Under the pieces are notes generated by a model. That model was not told where the DNA came from. It was given only the letters and a program-made list of their open reading frames with translations, and made no database searches. Below are positions 33,894 to 42,311 of a stretch of 64,000 nt of DNA, piece after piece. This DNA is from Haloferula rosea (GTDB lineage Bacteria > Verrucomicrobiota > Verrucomicrobiia > Verrucomicrobiales > Akkermansiaceae). The DNA lies in NCBI RefSeq assembly GCF_016595525.1, contig NZ_JAENII010000015.1:1-64000 (forward strand). The letters run 5' to 3'. The translations under genes and the position numbers were made by a program. Numbering within the stretch: the stretch's first letter is position 1; every line of letters starts with the position of its first letter.

Positions 33894-34781
33894 TTACACT
33901 CCGGCTTTTCCGCGGACCTGGCCCTCGAGTCGGTCGGCCAGAACAGTTTCACCTTCGCCGCGGAGGAATTCACAGTAGTTGGAAGCGACGGCTTCGAGGT
34001 CTTCGAGGAACTCGTCCCCGAGGAGTTCAAAGGCGTGGAGGGATTTTTCGAAATGGCGGCGTGCCCAGGATTTGTCGCCGGTTTCGAGCAGGGCGAGAGC
34101 GAGGTTGTTGTGCGACTGGGCGGTGTCGGGATGATCTTCGCCGAATTGCTTGCGCCGTGCTTCGAGGGCCATCATGTGCATCTCGCGGGCCTGTTCGTGG
34201 TAGCCGGCGCTCTGATAGAGAGCTCCGAGGTTGTTCGAGACGGTGGCGGTCTCCTCGTGGTCGGCACCGAGTTCCTGGTGGAAGATCTCAAGGGCGCGGA
34301 GGAAATAACTCTCGGCAGCGTCCACATCGCCTGCAGCCTTTTTCAGGTAGGCGAGATTGTTCGCCATCAGTGCGACGTCGAGAAGGGCCGGAGGGTTGTT
34401 CTCGTCGAACAGTTTCAGCGCTTGCTCCCAAAGCTCGCTCGCGCGCTCCGGATGGCCCAAGGCATCGTGAACTGCGCCTTGGGCGGCGCTGATGCGTGCA
34501 ACCTGAAGCAGGCGGTCAGGGCGGTTTTCGAGCTGCTCCAGGGCCTGCTTGTAATCCTCCCGAGCTTCTTCGTAGCGACCGAGCGAGCGGTACAATTCGC
34601 CGCGAAGCTCGAGGGTGGCGACAAATTCCTCGATGCTTTCGAGGTCTGGAGAGAGAGCCTGCTGGGCTTTCTCGACCGCGGCAGTGGCCGCGTGGATGGC
34701 TTCATCATAGTTGCCATCGGAAACGAGCAGATCCACGCGATCACGCAGAATCTGGATGAGCTTGGCGGTTGGGGAGTCCAT
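33894..34781 (-). CDS. Tetratricopeptide-repeat protein
   Basis: A 295-residue cytoplasmic protein made of TPR units, e.g. RGELYRSLGRYEEAREDYKQ, ISAAQGAVHDALGHPERASE, NNLAYLKKAAGDVDAAESYF, NNLGALYQSAGYHEQAREMH and NNLALALLETGDKSWARRHF. The long central repeats (about 42 residues, with GADHEET and GEDHPDT) are of the kinesin-light-chain type. No catalytic domain is attached. The ATG at 34781 is chosen: the frame runs on to 35180 but that part is a shadow of recO. It starts 34 bases after recO in an AT-rich stretch. Confidence 0.85.
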   Translation of the reverse strand: MDSPTAKLIQILRDRVDLLVSDGNYDEAIHAATAAVEKAQQALSPDLESIEEFVATLELRGELYRSLGRYEEAREDYKQALEQLENRPDRLLQVARISAAQGAVHDALGHPERASELWEQALKLFDENNPPALLDVALMANNLAYLKKAAGDVDAAESYFLRALEIFHQELGADHEETATVSNNLGALYQSAGYHEQAREMHMMALEARRKQFGEDHPDTAQSHNNLALALLETGDKSWARRHFEKSLHAFELLGDEFLEDLEAVASNYCEFLRGEGETVLADRLEGQVRGKAGV

Positions 34782-34815
34782 AACTTGTATATACGATTTA
34801 CGTGTGAAATATGAA

Positions 34816-35370
34816 TCAGGAAAGTGGATTTTTTGTGCGGTCGGAGAGGCGTTCGAGAATTTGTTCCCGGGGGTTCGGGAGTTTTCCCAAGGCGTCACGG
34901 AGCGCTCCGGCGGCTTGGGAAGGATGCAGTGAGATGCCGAGCAAGCGGGCGAGTTCGTGCTCGAAGTGCTGAAGGGCGCGGACGGAAGCTCCGGTTTCAT
35001 TGACATGATCCAGACCGCGCTGCAGGAGGTCGTGAAGATCGGGCTCGGGGTGCTCGAGTTCGACGGTGGCCTCAAGCAGGCGGCAGAAGTAGGAGGCCAA
35101 CAGGGTGGCTTCGTAGTTCTTCCGGATGCCTTCGCGGCACGCGGATGGTGATGACTCGCGCAGCGCGTGGAGGTCGCCACGTCGGGCGCGGCTCCAGTGG
35201 ATCTCGCTGGAAAAGAACAGGTCGAGCTTGCCGGCGAAGGGGCTTTTCGGTCGGCGCGCTCCCTTGGCTGCTGTCTTCACCAGTCCTGAGTCCGCGGTAA
35301 ACCAGTGCACGATCAAGCTGGTGTCGGTCAGCTTGGTCAGGCGGGTGAGGATGGCGGTCGAAGTTTCCAT
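34816..35370 (-). CDS. recO: DNA repair protein RecO (short form)
   Basis: A 184-residue protein with the RecO N-terminal OB fold (AILTRLTKLTDTSLIVHWFT, TAAKGARRPKSPFAGKLDLF) and the helical part (RKNYEATLLASYFCRLLEAT, FEHELARLLGISLHP). RecO loads RecA and anneals single strands with RecR. It is about 50-60 residues shorter than the usual 240 and has no four-cysteine zinc site; the missing portion is in the C-terminal domain. The gene ends normally, so this may be a natural short form. It is 9 bases from the YhaM-like gene upstream. Confidence 0.82.
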   Translation of the reverse strand: METSTAILTRLTKLTDTSLIVHWFTADSGLVKTAAKGARRPKSPFAGKLDLFFSSEIHWSRARRGDLHALRESSPSACREGIRKNYEATLLASYFCRLLEATVELEHPEPDLHDLLQRGLDHVNETGASVRALQHFEHELARLLGISLHPSQAAGALRDALGKLPNPREQILERLSDRTKNPLS

Positions 35371-35379
35371 GGCGGGGCC

Positions 35380-36453
35380 TTACAGCAGGAGGTCGTCCGG
35401 ATTACTCTTGGGCTGGGAAGGAGGGAGGGAGCCTTCGAAGTGACCCAGCGGGCGGACCAGATTGGCCGGGAGGGGGAAGCGCTTTTCGTAGATGCCCTCC
35501 GCGAGTTCGTTGGACTCGGCGTAGGCATCCTTCACCATCTCCAGTTTCGCATCGAGATTGTCGATGTGGTGAAGGGCGAATGCCTCGGGCGTGCGCGGAA
35601 GGGTGGGCGACCCGAACTGGAGCTCACCGTGGTGGGCGGCAATCAGGTGAAGCAAGTGCAGACGGACGTGCTCGCTGGGTGGTTCTTCCGTCAGCCAGCC
35701 GGATGAGGCGGGCAGTTCCTCGACGTCGTGCCACAGCTTGTTGACGAGTTCGATGCCAAGGGGGATGTGACCGAGCATTTCGCCATAGAGCGTGTGGCTC
35801 TGGGAGAAGCCTTTTTCGGGATACTGGTTTTCCCACAACTTGCCGCAATCGTGGAACAGGACTCCGGTGAGGAGCAGGTCGCGGTTCAGGTCGGGATAGA
35901 CCGTGCAGATGGCGGAGGCCGACCGCATCATCTGGGCGACGTGTTCGATGAGTCCTCCGCGGCGGGCGTGATGGTTCCTGCGTGCTGCGGCCGCGCGTTT
36001 GAAGCGGCTGCCGAAGGTGTCGAGGAAGTGGCTTGTTAGAGCGGCGAGTCGCGGGTCCTGGATCTCACTGCAGAGGGTGGTGATGGTTTTCCATGCCTCG
36101 CGCTGGCGGGTGACGGTTTCGGCGTCCCCGGTGTAGAAGGCCTCGAGGGCATCGCCATCGAGACGCTCCCAGGCGAGGTCGGTGGCGTTCAGCCCGTAGG
36201 TGTTCTGGGTCCACTCGGCATCAAGTCGGAGCACGGTGCCATTGGGCATGTCGGCGACGGCGGCGAAGAGGGGGGCATCCGACCAGGCGTTGAGCTTGAA
36301 GCTGCCGGTGGCATCCGCGAAGTGGAGAATGAGGTAGGGCTTCCCGTTTTTGGTTTCGCGCTCGCTCCGGCTCTCGAGCTCCACATCCACGGAGAAACGT
36401 TTGGCCTTGTCATCGGCTTGTTGTTTCAACGTGGCGACCGTTAGGAATTCCAT
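35380..36453 (-). CDS. YhaM-like 3'-5' exonuclease (OB fold plus HD domain)
   Basis: A 357-residue cytoplasmic protein. The N-terminal OB fold (about 20-95, KNGKPYLILHFADATGSF) resembles that of YhaM. The HD domain follows with HHARRGGLIEHVAQMM, LLLTGVLFHDCGKLWE and HLIAAHHGE, giving the metal-binding His and His-Asp residues. YhaM is a 3'-5' exoribonuclease and also degrades single-stranded DNA. Position between recO and the NAD(P)HX repair gene suggests a housekeeping operon. The ATG at 36453 is chosen; upstream codons to 36522 overlap the neighbour and are not conserved. Confidence 0.83.
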   Translation of the reverse strand: MEFLTVATLKQQADDKAKRFSVDVELESRSERETKNGKPYLILHFADATGSFKLNAWSDAPLFAAVADMPNGTVLRLDAEWTQNTYGLNATDLAWERLDGDALEAFYTGDAETVTRQREAWKTITTLCSEIQDPRLAALTSHFLDTFGSRFKRAAAARRNHHARRGGLIEHVAQMMRSASAICTVYPDLNRDLLLTGVLFHDCGKLWENQYPEKGFSQSHTLYGEMLGHIPLGIELVNKLWHDVEELPASSGWLTEEPPSEHVRLHLLHLIAAHHGELQFGSPTLPRTPEAFALHHIDNLDAKLEMVKDAYAESNELAEGIYEKRFPLPANLVRPLGHFEGSLPPSQPKSNPDDLLL

Positions 36454-36518
36454 GAGGAAAAGCATCCATGGGACGGGTTGGGAGTCGAGGAAAGACGGCG
36501 GGCGAGTGTCGCTGATGA

Positions 36519-37985
36519 TCAACGGCGTTGCTCGCGCCAGTCACGGAAGGCGCCACCGAGGTGGTCGATGGTGTGGGTGGCGGTGCAGGACTCCTCCGAT
36601 TCACCGCCGTGGGTGATGGCGCGTTCCGCGGCGCGGCCGCACAGCCATGCTGCCCAGCTTCCTGCATCGAGTGGGCACAGGCCGCCGGCGAGCAGGGCGC
36701 CACAGACTCCGGACAGGACGTCGCCCTGCCCTCCGCTGGCCATGCCGGCATGACCGGTCGGGTTGATCCTCGGGTTGCGACCGGCGGTTGCGATGAGGGT
36801 GCGTGTTCCCTTGAGAAGCAGGGTGCAGGGGTGCCTGTCCACGAAGCGGGTGGCGGCCTCTTCGCGCAGAAGCCCGGCGAGGTCGGGGGCAAGGCGGGCG
36901 AACTCACCGGGATGCGGAGTGATCAGGTGATGGGAGCGCAGCAGGTCGAGTCGGTCGGATCCGGCGAGGAGGTTGAGGGCATCGGCATCAAGTACGGTAG
37001 GTGTCGTATCTTGTGCCAGGCCTTCGAGCAGGGCCTCCGCCTGCGGGGCGGTCAGCCGGCCCAGGCCGGGCCCGATGACCCGGGCATCACAGCGGTCCTC
37101 GAAGAGTGCGGGGATGCGCTTCGACAGTCGCTTGGTCATGACTTCGGGCAGTGGCGTGGCTGGATTTTCTGGATCGAGGAAGAGGGTGATGAGGCCTGCC
37201 CCGGCACGAAGCGCGCCATGACTGGCAAGGGTGGCGGCCCCGGACATGCCGGGTGAGCCGGCGAGGATGCGAACGCGACCGGCATCCCCCTTGTGGAAGT
37301 CATGGGGTCGGGGGGTGGAGAGATGGGAAAGGAGGGCGGGCGTGGTGAGTTCGAGCCCGGGTTGGTCGGGCATGGGCAGCCCGGCGAGGGGAATGAGTCC
37401 CAGTCGCCCGCAATAGCGCGCGGCGACGTCCTGAAGCAGGCCGATCTTTGGCGCGCCAAGGGTGAGGGTGATGTCGGCGACGAGTCCGCCACTGCTGCCA
37501 TCGTCGGCATTGAGGCCGGAGGGGAGATCGATGGCGACGACGATACCCCCCGCTTGGTTTCGCAACCGGCTCATTTCTTCCGCCAGTGCATCCAGTGGCT
37601 CGCGGAGCGCGCCCCTGGCTCCGATGCCGAGCAGCCCGTCGAGGAGGATGAGTGGGCCCGGACCGGCGGGGAGACCCTGATCCGGCTCGATGCCGAGTCG
37701 GCGGAGCCGCTGGCGCGCCAGCGTGGTCCACTCGTGGGTCGGATGGCTGGCGCGGAGGGCGATGGTCCAGCCGGCCCGCCGGAGTTGGTCGAGGACGACG
37801 AGCGCGTCTCCGCCATTTTTGCCCTTGCCGATGAATGCGATCGCGCGGCCGGGCTGTGGAAAGTGGTCGAGGAGCCAGCGTGCAAGGCCCTTGCCTGCCT
37901 CGTCCATCAGTGACCCCGCCTCGATTCCCCGGCTGAATGCCTGGTCTTCGAGTTGCCGCATCTGGCTTGCTGTGACTGCGCTCAT
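36519..37985 (-). CDS. nnr: Bifunctional NAD(P)H-hydrate epimerase/dehydratase
   Basis: A 488-residue enzyme that repairs hydrated NADH and NADPH. The N-terminal epimerase (YjeF_N, about 1-205) has GKGKNGGDALVVL and VVAIDLPSGLNADDG. The C-terminal ADP-dependent dehydratase (about 225-488) has FHKGDAGRVRILAGSPGMSG, GPGLGRL, VLDADALNLL, ITPHPGEFARL and the catalytic GGQGDVLSG. Both halves look complete. The ATG at 37985 (MSAVTASQMRQLE) is preferred over a GTG three codons earlier. It follows the amidase gene by 81 bases. Confidence 0.93.
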   Translation of the reverse strand: MSAVTASQMRQLEDQAFSRGIEAGSLMDEAGKGLARWLLDHFPQPGRAIAFIGKGKNGGDALVVLDQLRRAGWTIALRASHPTHEWTTLARQRLRRLGIEPDQGLPAGPGPLILLDGLLGIGARGALREPLDALAEEMSRLRNQAGGIVVAIDLPSGLNADDGSSGGLVADITLTLGAPKIGLLQDVAARYCGRLGLIPLAGLPMPDQPGLELTTPALLSHLSTPRPHDFHKGDAGRVRILAGSPGMSGAATLASHGALRAGAGLITLFLDPENPATPLPEVMTKRLSKRIPALFEDRCDARVIGPGLGRLTAPQAEALLEGLAQDTTPTVLDADALNLLAGSDRLDLLRSHHLITPHPGEFARLAPDLAGLLREEAATRFVDRHPCTLLLKGTRTLIATAGRNPRINPTGHAGMASGGQGDVLSGVCGALLAGGLCPLDAGSWAAWLCGRAAERAITHGGESEESCTATHTIDHLGGAFRDWREQRR

Positions 37986-38066
37986 GGCAGGCACGGGTCT
38001 AGCAGAGTGCGGGGACGAGTGCGAACCCGGATCGAACGAGGCGTGACGCCGCAGCGGCTCCGTGGC

Positions 38067-38663
38067 TCAAAGTTTCTTGAACTTCACGATGCCGTCGGCA
38101 ATGCCTTCGGCGAGTGCCTGGCGCCACCATGCGGACTTCATCCGGGCGCGCTCGTGACGGTTGCTGACGAAACCGCATTCGACGAGGACGGCGGGGCAGG
38201 TCGCATTCCGGATCACGTAGTAGCGTGCGTATTTGGCTCCGCGGTTGTTGGTGCGGACTTTCCTCATCATGCCGCTCTGGATCAGGGAGGCAAGAGCGCG
38301 GCTTTGCGATGAGGTGTAGAAGGTTTCGAGGCCCTGCACGTGTTGTTTCCACGTGTAGTTGTAGTGGATGCTGACGAAGATGGCGTCCCGATACTTCTTG
38401 GCGATGCGGACGCGTTCCGGCAGCGAGATGAAGTAGTCGCTGCGACGGGTCATCACGGTGCGGAAGCCGCGCTTCTTCAGCTCGTTTTCGAGGCGGGCCG
38501 AGGTGTCGAGGGCAAGGTGCTTTTCGTAAACCAAGCCCCACTGCCCCCCTTTGTCATGTCCGCCATGGCCGGGGTCGATGACCACGGTGCGGAAGGATTT
38601 CGCCTGCGCTACGGTGAGCGAGATCGCTGCCAGCAGGATGACAGCTCGGAGGATGACTTTCAT
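38067..38663 (-). CDS. N-acetylmuramoyl-L-alanine amidase (Amidase_3)
   Basis: A 198-residue exported zinc amidase that cuts the bond between MurNAc and the stem peptide in peptidoglycan. Signal peptide ILLAAISLTVAQA; zinc motifs VVIDPGHGGHDKG and FVSIHYN; catalytic Glu in AVLVECGFVSN. Only the catalytic domain is present, with no AMIN or SPOR domain. It probably acts in cell separation or wall turnover and heads a minus-strand run with nnr, yhaM-like and recO. Confidence 0.92.
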   Translation of the reverse strand: MKVILRAVILLAAISLTVAQAKSFRTVVIDPGHGGHDKGGQWGLVYEKHLALDTSARLENELKKRGFRTVMTRRSDYFISLPERVRIAKKYRDAIFVSIHYNYTWKQHVQGLETFYTSSQSRALASLIQSGMMRKVRTNNRGAKYARYYVIRNATCPAVLVECGFVSNRHERARMKSAWWRQALAEGIADGIVKFKKL

Positions 38664-38737
38664 GGGAGAAGCTAAACGATTCTGGAAGGTTTGGATTGAT
38701 TAACAAAAATTCCCGCTATGTAAAGGCATTCTGCTCC

Positions 38738-39613
38738 TCATTCGTAGATGAATGCGGGGCGGTCGGATGCTTTGCGTTCCTTGGCCCGTGCTTCGGCTTC
38801 TGCCTTGGCGTCGTAGAGGATGCCACCGACGGTAATCACCTTGCCGGCGGTATTTTTTGCCAACTTCGGGTCGCCGGCGTTGGTGGGTTTGTACAAATCC
38901 CGGCCGAGGAATTTGCCCTCGGGATTGATGCGGGCGTGGCCCCAGAAGGTGGGAGTGATCAAATAGAGGACATGCATGGTGAGGTCGCCGTCGATGGTCA
39001 CGGTGGGCTCGCGGAACATGAGGACTTCGCCGAGGTGGTGGGTGCGGATGACGGCACCTGTCTTGGCGTCGGCCACTTGGGCATAGAGTTGGTTCTTGGT
39101 GTCGCCGGTGAACTGAATGAGCCGGTATTCGTGGGTTTTACCGGGTTTTCCCGGGACGCCGACGACCTGGCTCCAATGCGGCTTGGCGCTGCTCACGGTG
39201 AACAGGTGTCGGCGCGACTGGTAGCCGCGGTGACCTTGTCCAGGCAGGCGGACGATCGAATAGACCGAGAAATTTCCCAACTCGCGGAAGGAGTACAGGC
39301 TGGCGAGGTCGACGGTCTTGGCCACGGTTTTACCGGCGGGAATGACGACGGCTCCGAAGGCGGGTTTCGACACGGCTGTGAGTGGCACGCCGCGAGTGGA
39401 ATTGACGATGAAGTCGATCCACGCCGATTCGGTGGTGCCTTGGAACTTCAGATCCCGTCCGGTGAGATTGGTGAGGGAAACGGTGATGGGGATGGGTTCG
39501 CCATGGAGGAAGCTGGATTTGCCGAAGCGAAGGTCGACCGACACCTGGGCCGCCGCCTGATGGGCTCCGAGCACGAGCAGGAGCAGGGGAATGAGGACAC
39601 GTCGGAAGTTCAT
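38738..39613 (-). CDS. Secreted beta-rich protein of unknown function
   Basis: A 291-residue exported protein (signal RVLIPLLLLVLGAHQAAA). The N-terminal half is an Ig-like domain (about 25-135: FLHGEPIPITVSLTNLTGRD, VVIPAGKTVAKTVDLASLYS). The C-terminal half has repeated short strands and aromatic residues (LYAQVADAKTGAVIRTHHLG, TVTIDGDLTMHVLYLITPT). It ends in an Ala/Glu/Lys-rich helix. No enzyme motif is seen. It is divergent from the trypsin-like protease. Confidence 0.62.
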   Translation of the reverse strand: MNFRRVLIPLLLLVLGAHQAAAQVSVDLRFGKSSFLHGEPIPITVSLTNLTGRDLKFQGTTESAWIDFIVNSTRGVPLTAVSKPAFGAVVIPAGKTVAKTVDLASLYSFRELGNFSVYSIVRLPGQGHRGYQSRRHLFTVSSAKPHWSQVVGVPGKPGKTHEYRLIQFTGDTKNQLYAQVADAKTGAVIRTHHLGEVLMFREPTVTIDGDLTMHVLYLITPTFWGHARINPEGKFLGRDLYKPTNAGDPKLAKNTAGKVITVGGILYDAKAEAEARAKERKASDRPAFIYE

Positions 39614-39740
39614 CGGCCGCCAGCCCTACTCCAGCACTTGGACCAGGTCAATCCAACGGATTTTCCGTGGAATTGCGCCAAAGATGAGCGGGTGGGTGGA
39701 TTCCGAGAGAAGCGGCGGGGCTCATGTCGCTATCTCCGGC

Positions 39741-40574
39741 ATGAGATACCTTTCCCTGCTGTGGCTGTCGGCCCTGCCCTTGTTGGCGAAACCCATGGTG
39801 ATCAACGATTCGAAGCTTCTGTCGGCCTTGCAGACCGGAGTGGGGGAGTTCAGCGAGGATGATTCCATCCCGAAGGCTGAGGACTTGAAGGAGGCGGTGG
39901 GCAAGGCTCCAAGGTCGGTCGCGGTGAAGGTGAAGTCTTCCAGCGCGACCGGGGCGGATCCGGCGGATGCGGTCTACATGGTCGGCGGGGTCTACAAGTG
40001 TGGGAATTGCGACAAGTGGCATGTCGGTGGGGTGGCGACGGCCTGGGCTCTTGGATCGGATGGCCTGATGGTGACCAACCATCATGTCCTCGAGGGTGCG
40101 AAAGGCGGTGCGATCGGGGTTTGTGACCGGAAAGGCAACACCTACCCGGTGATGGAAGTGCTGGCGGCCGACGAGGTGGCCGACATGGCGCTTTTTCGCG
40201 TCCGTGCCGAGGGCTTGACTACGGTGTCGCTGGCTGAGCCGGCGGGGATCGGAACCGAGGTGCAGGTGATCAGTCACCCGCACCGCCGGTTTTTCATGCA
40301 CACCTTTGGCGAGGTCTCCCGCTACTACCTGCGTCCTGGTCGGAAGAATCAGCGGGAGTCGACGTGGATGTCGATCACGGCGGATTATGCCAAGGGGTCC
40401 TCCGGAGGGCCGGTCCTGAACGCCGATGGTCAGGTCGTGGGCATGGTCGCAAGCACCCAGTCGATCTACTACGAGTCCAACGACGGCAAGCCGAAGGGTC
40501 CGCTGCAGATGGTGGTGAAGAATTGCGTGCCGGTGAGTTCCATCGCCTCGATGATCAAGCCCGTCGAGGACTGA
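39741..40574 (+). CDS. Trypsin-like serine protease, exported
   Basis: A 277-residue S1/HtrA-type protease. Signal peptide MRYLSLLWLSALPLLA. The triad is readable: His115 in VTNHHVLEG, Asp in VADMALFRV and Ser in KGSSGGPVL. An unusual Cys-x-x-Cys (VYKCGNCDKWHVGG) lies just before the first catalytic strand and a third Cys follows in GVCDRKG. These could form a disulfide or bind a metal. No PDZ domain. The ATG at 39741 gives the signal peptide; the frame stays open upstream to 39591, overlapping the divergent gene. Confidence 0.82.
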   Translation: MRYLSLLWLSALPLLAKPMVINDSKLLSALQTGVGEFSEDDSIPKAEDLKEAVGKAPRSVAVKVKSSSATGADPADAVYMVGGVYKCGNCDKWHVGGVATAWALGSDGLMVTNHHVLEGAKGGAIGVCDRKGNTYPVMEVLAADEVADMALFRVRAEGLTTVSLAEPAGIGTEVQVISHPHRRFFMHTFGEVSRYYLRPGRKNQRESTWMSITADYAKGSSGGPVLNADGQVVGMVASTQSIYYESNDGKPKGPLQMVVKNCVPVSSIASMIKPVED

Positions 40575-40581
40575 GGGGGGC

Positions 40582-42186
40582 TCATCGCTTCAGGCGCTTC
40601 GGCATGGCCGAGGGGACGTAGGTCTTGCCGGTACCGCGGTCTCCCTGAGGGGTGTAGTGGGGTCCGGTGGCGGTCGACTTCGGCTTGTAGTCCTTGCCGG
40701 ATTGGTCCTTCCACCACGTTTCCCACTGCTTGCCGAGCGCATCGACGACTTCGGGGTGAGCGGCTGAAACGTCCTCGGTTTCAAGCGGGTCCGTCGAAAT
40801 CCGGTAGAGTTCCCAGCCCGAGCCATCGACCTCGGCGAGGGTCCACTCTGCGGTGCGGATCGCCCGGTTGTCCATGTACTGGAAGCACATCGGTTCCTTC
40901 CTCTGCCACTCCTTGCCCTGCAGGATGGGGAGGAACGATTCGCCATCCAGTTTGCCAGCCGGGAGCCCGGCGGACTCGAGCATCGTGGGCATCAGGTCGG
41001 AGAAGTGGACCCCGGTGTGAGCGATGGTTCCTCTCCGGGCGATTCCTTTCGGCCAATGGATGATTGCGCCGGTGGTGACGCCTCCAGCGTGTTGGGCAAT
41101 TTTATACATGCGCCATGGGGTGACGCTGGCGTAGGCCCAGCCGAATCCGGGCTGAAAATTCGATCCCGGGTCTCCCGGCAGCAAACCACGTTTCAGCATG
41201 GCTGGATCGGCCGATGAAAATGGGTCGGCCCCGTTGTCGCTGGCGAAGATGAGCAGGGTATTCTCAAGGCGTCCGAGTTCGCTGAGCTTGCGAACGACCT
41301 GGGCGACACCGGCATCGATCCCCTCGACCATGGCGGCGTAGGTGGCCATGCGCAGATCCTCAAGATCGACCTGAGCGTCGCTCAGTGAGTCCCAGTCCGG
41401 GAGGTTTTCCGGGTAGGTGGGCAGTTTGGCGGTCGGAGGGATGATTCCGAGTTTCTTCTGGCCTGCGAACCGAGCTTCGCGGATGGCCTGCCAGCCGCCG
41501 CGGTACTTGCCGCGATGCCTTTGAATGTCGGCCTCTCTGGCTTGGAGTGGGTTGTGGGGGGCTTGGTAGCTGAGGAAGAGAAAGAAGGGATCCTTGGGTC
41601 CGTCCGCGACTGATTTTTCGATGAAGTCGACGGCTCGATCGGTGAATGCCTCGGTCGAGTAGTAGTCTTTCCCGAAGTCTGTAAATGGTTCACGATCAAG
41701 CCGGTAGTCCTTGCCGCCCGAGTAGTGGCTGGAGAACCCGCCAAGGAATCCGAAGAAGCGGTCGAAGCCGTGATCCATCGGGTGCCCGGGGAGGTGCCAT
41801 TTGCCGAACAGACCTGTCCGGTAGCCTCCTTTCTGAAGCCGTTCGGGGAGCAACTGGGTCTTGGAGAACTTGCGGGTACCAGAGGGCCAACCGCAACCGG
41901 TGAGGAAGGAAGTCCGCGAAATCACACACATGCCACCGTTGAAACAGTGGGTGAGGCGGATGCCTTGCTCGGCAAGCCGGTCGAGCGTGGGCGTGGTCAG
42001 TTCCCCACCGAAGCATCCCGGATCGCTGTAGCCCATGTCATCGGTGAGAATGAAGACGATATCGGGCGCCTTCGGGGCGGCTTGCAGCGGAGCGCTGACG
42101 GAGAGACCCGCGCATGCGGCGAGGATCCAGGCAGCTCGGCGGACAGGCGGGAGTGATCGATGATTCGAAAGGACGGACAGGTTCAC
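40582..42186 (-). CDS. Sulfatase-family enzyme with unusual CVISR active site
   Basis: A 534-residue exported sulfatase-fold enzyme. It has DIVFILTDDMGYSDPGCFGG (metal Asp pair), LFGKWHLPGHPMDHGFDRFF, FLFLSYQAPHNPLQ and FASDNGADP. The position of the catalytic consensus reads C-V-I-S-R (Cys87 with the start used here). The residue that is normally Pro or Ala is Ile, so formylglycine formation is not certain. The start is uncertain: GTG at 42186 gives a normal signal peptide (AAWILAACAGLSVSAPLQA) and leaves the operator at 42233 in the promoter; ATG at 42246 would add 20 residues and begin inside that operator. It is divergent from the rhamnose operon. Confidence 0.85.
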   Translation of the reverse strand: MNLSVLSNHRSLPPVRRAAWILAACAGLSVSAPLQAAPKAPDIVFILTDDMGYSDPGCFGGELTTPTLDRLAEQGIRLTHCFNGGMCVISRTSFLTGCGWPSGTRKFSKTQLLPERLQKGGYRTGLFGKWHLPGHPMDHGFDRFFGFLGGFSSHYSGGKDYRLDREPFTDFGKDYYSTEAFTDRAVDFIEKSVADGPKDPFFLFLSYQAPHNPLQAREADIQRHRGKYRGGWQAIREARFAGQKKLGIIPPTAKLPTYPENLPDWDSLSDAQVDLEDLRMATYAAMVEGIDAGVAQVVRKLSELGRLENTLLIFASDNGADPFSSADPAMLKRGLLPGDPGSNFQPGFGWAYASVTPWRMYKIAQHAGGVTTGAIIHWPKGIARRGTIAHTGVHFSDLMPTMLESAGLPAGKLDGESFLPILQGKEWQRKEPMCFQYMDNRAIRTAEWTLAEVDGSGWELYRISTDPLETEDVSAAHPEVVDALGKQWETWWKDQSGKDYKPKSTATGPHYTPQGDRGTGKTYVPSAMPKRLKR

Positions 42187-42232
42187 GGGGCCTAGGAAGG
42201 ACAGAATTTCGGAAGAAGTTAAAGCACGATCT

Positions 42233-42246
42233 ATGAAACGATTCAT
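42233..42246. promoter_or_regulatory. Candidate operator between sulfatase and rhamnose operon
   Basis: ATGAAACGATTCAT is an imperfect palindrome (one mismatched pair flanking the central CG). It lies in the divergent gap between the sulfatase and the permease. It shares the ATGAAACG half-site with 33571-33578. It could serve both directions. A LacI/GalR-type regulator is the likely binder by analogy; none is encoded in the window. Confidence 0.45.
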
Positions 42247-42311
42247 AATGCAGGCTTGACCTTGTGGCTCAGGTTCGTGAATTTGCCCTCCCGATAAATC
42301 CATCGAAATCC

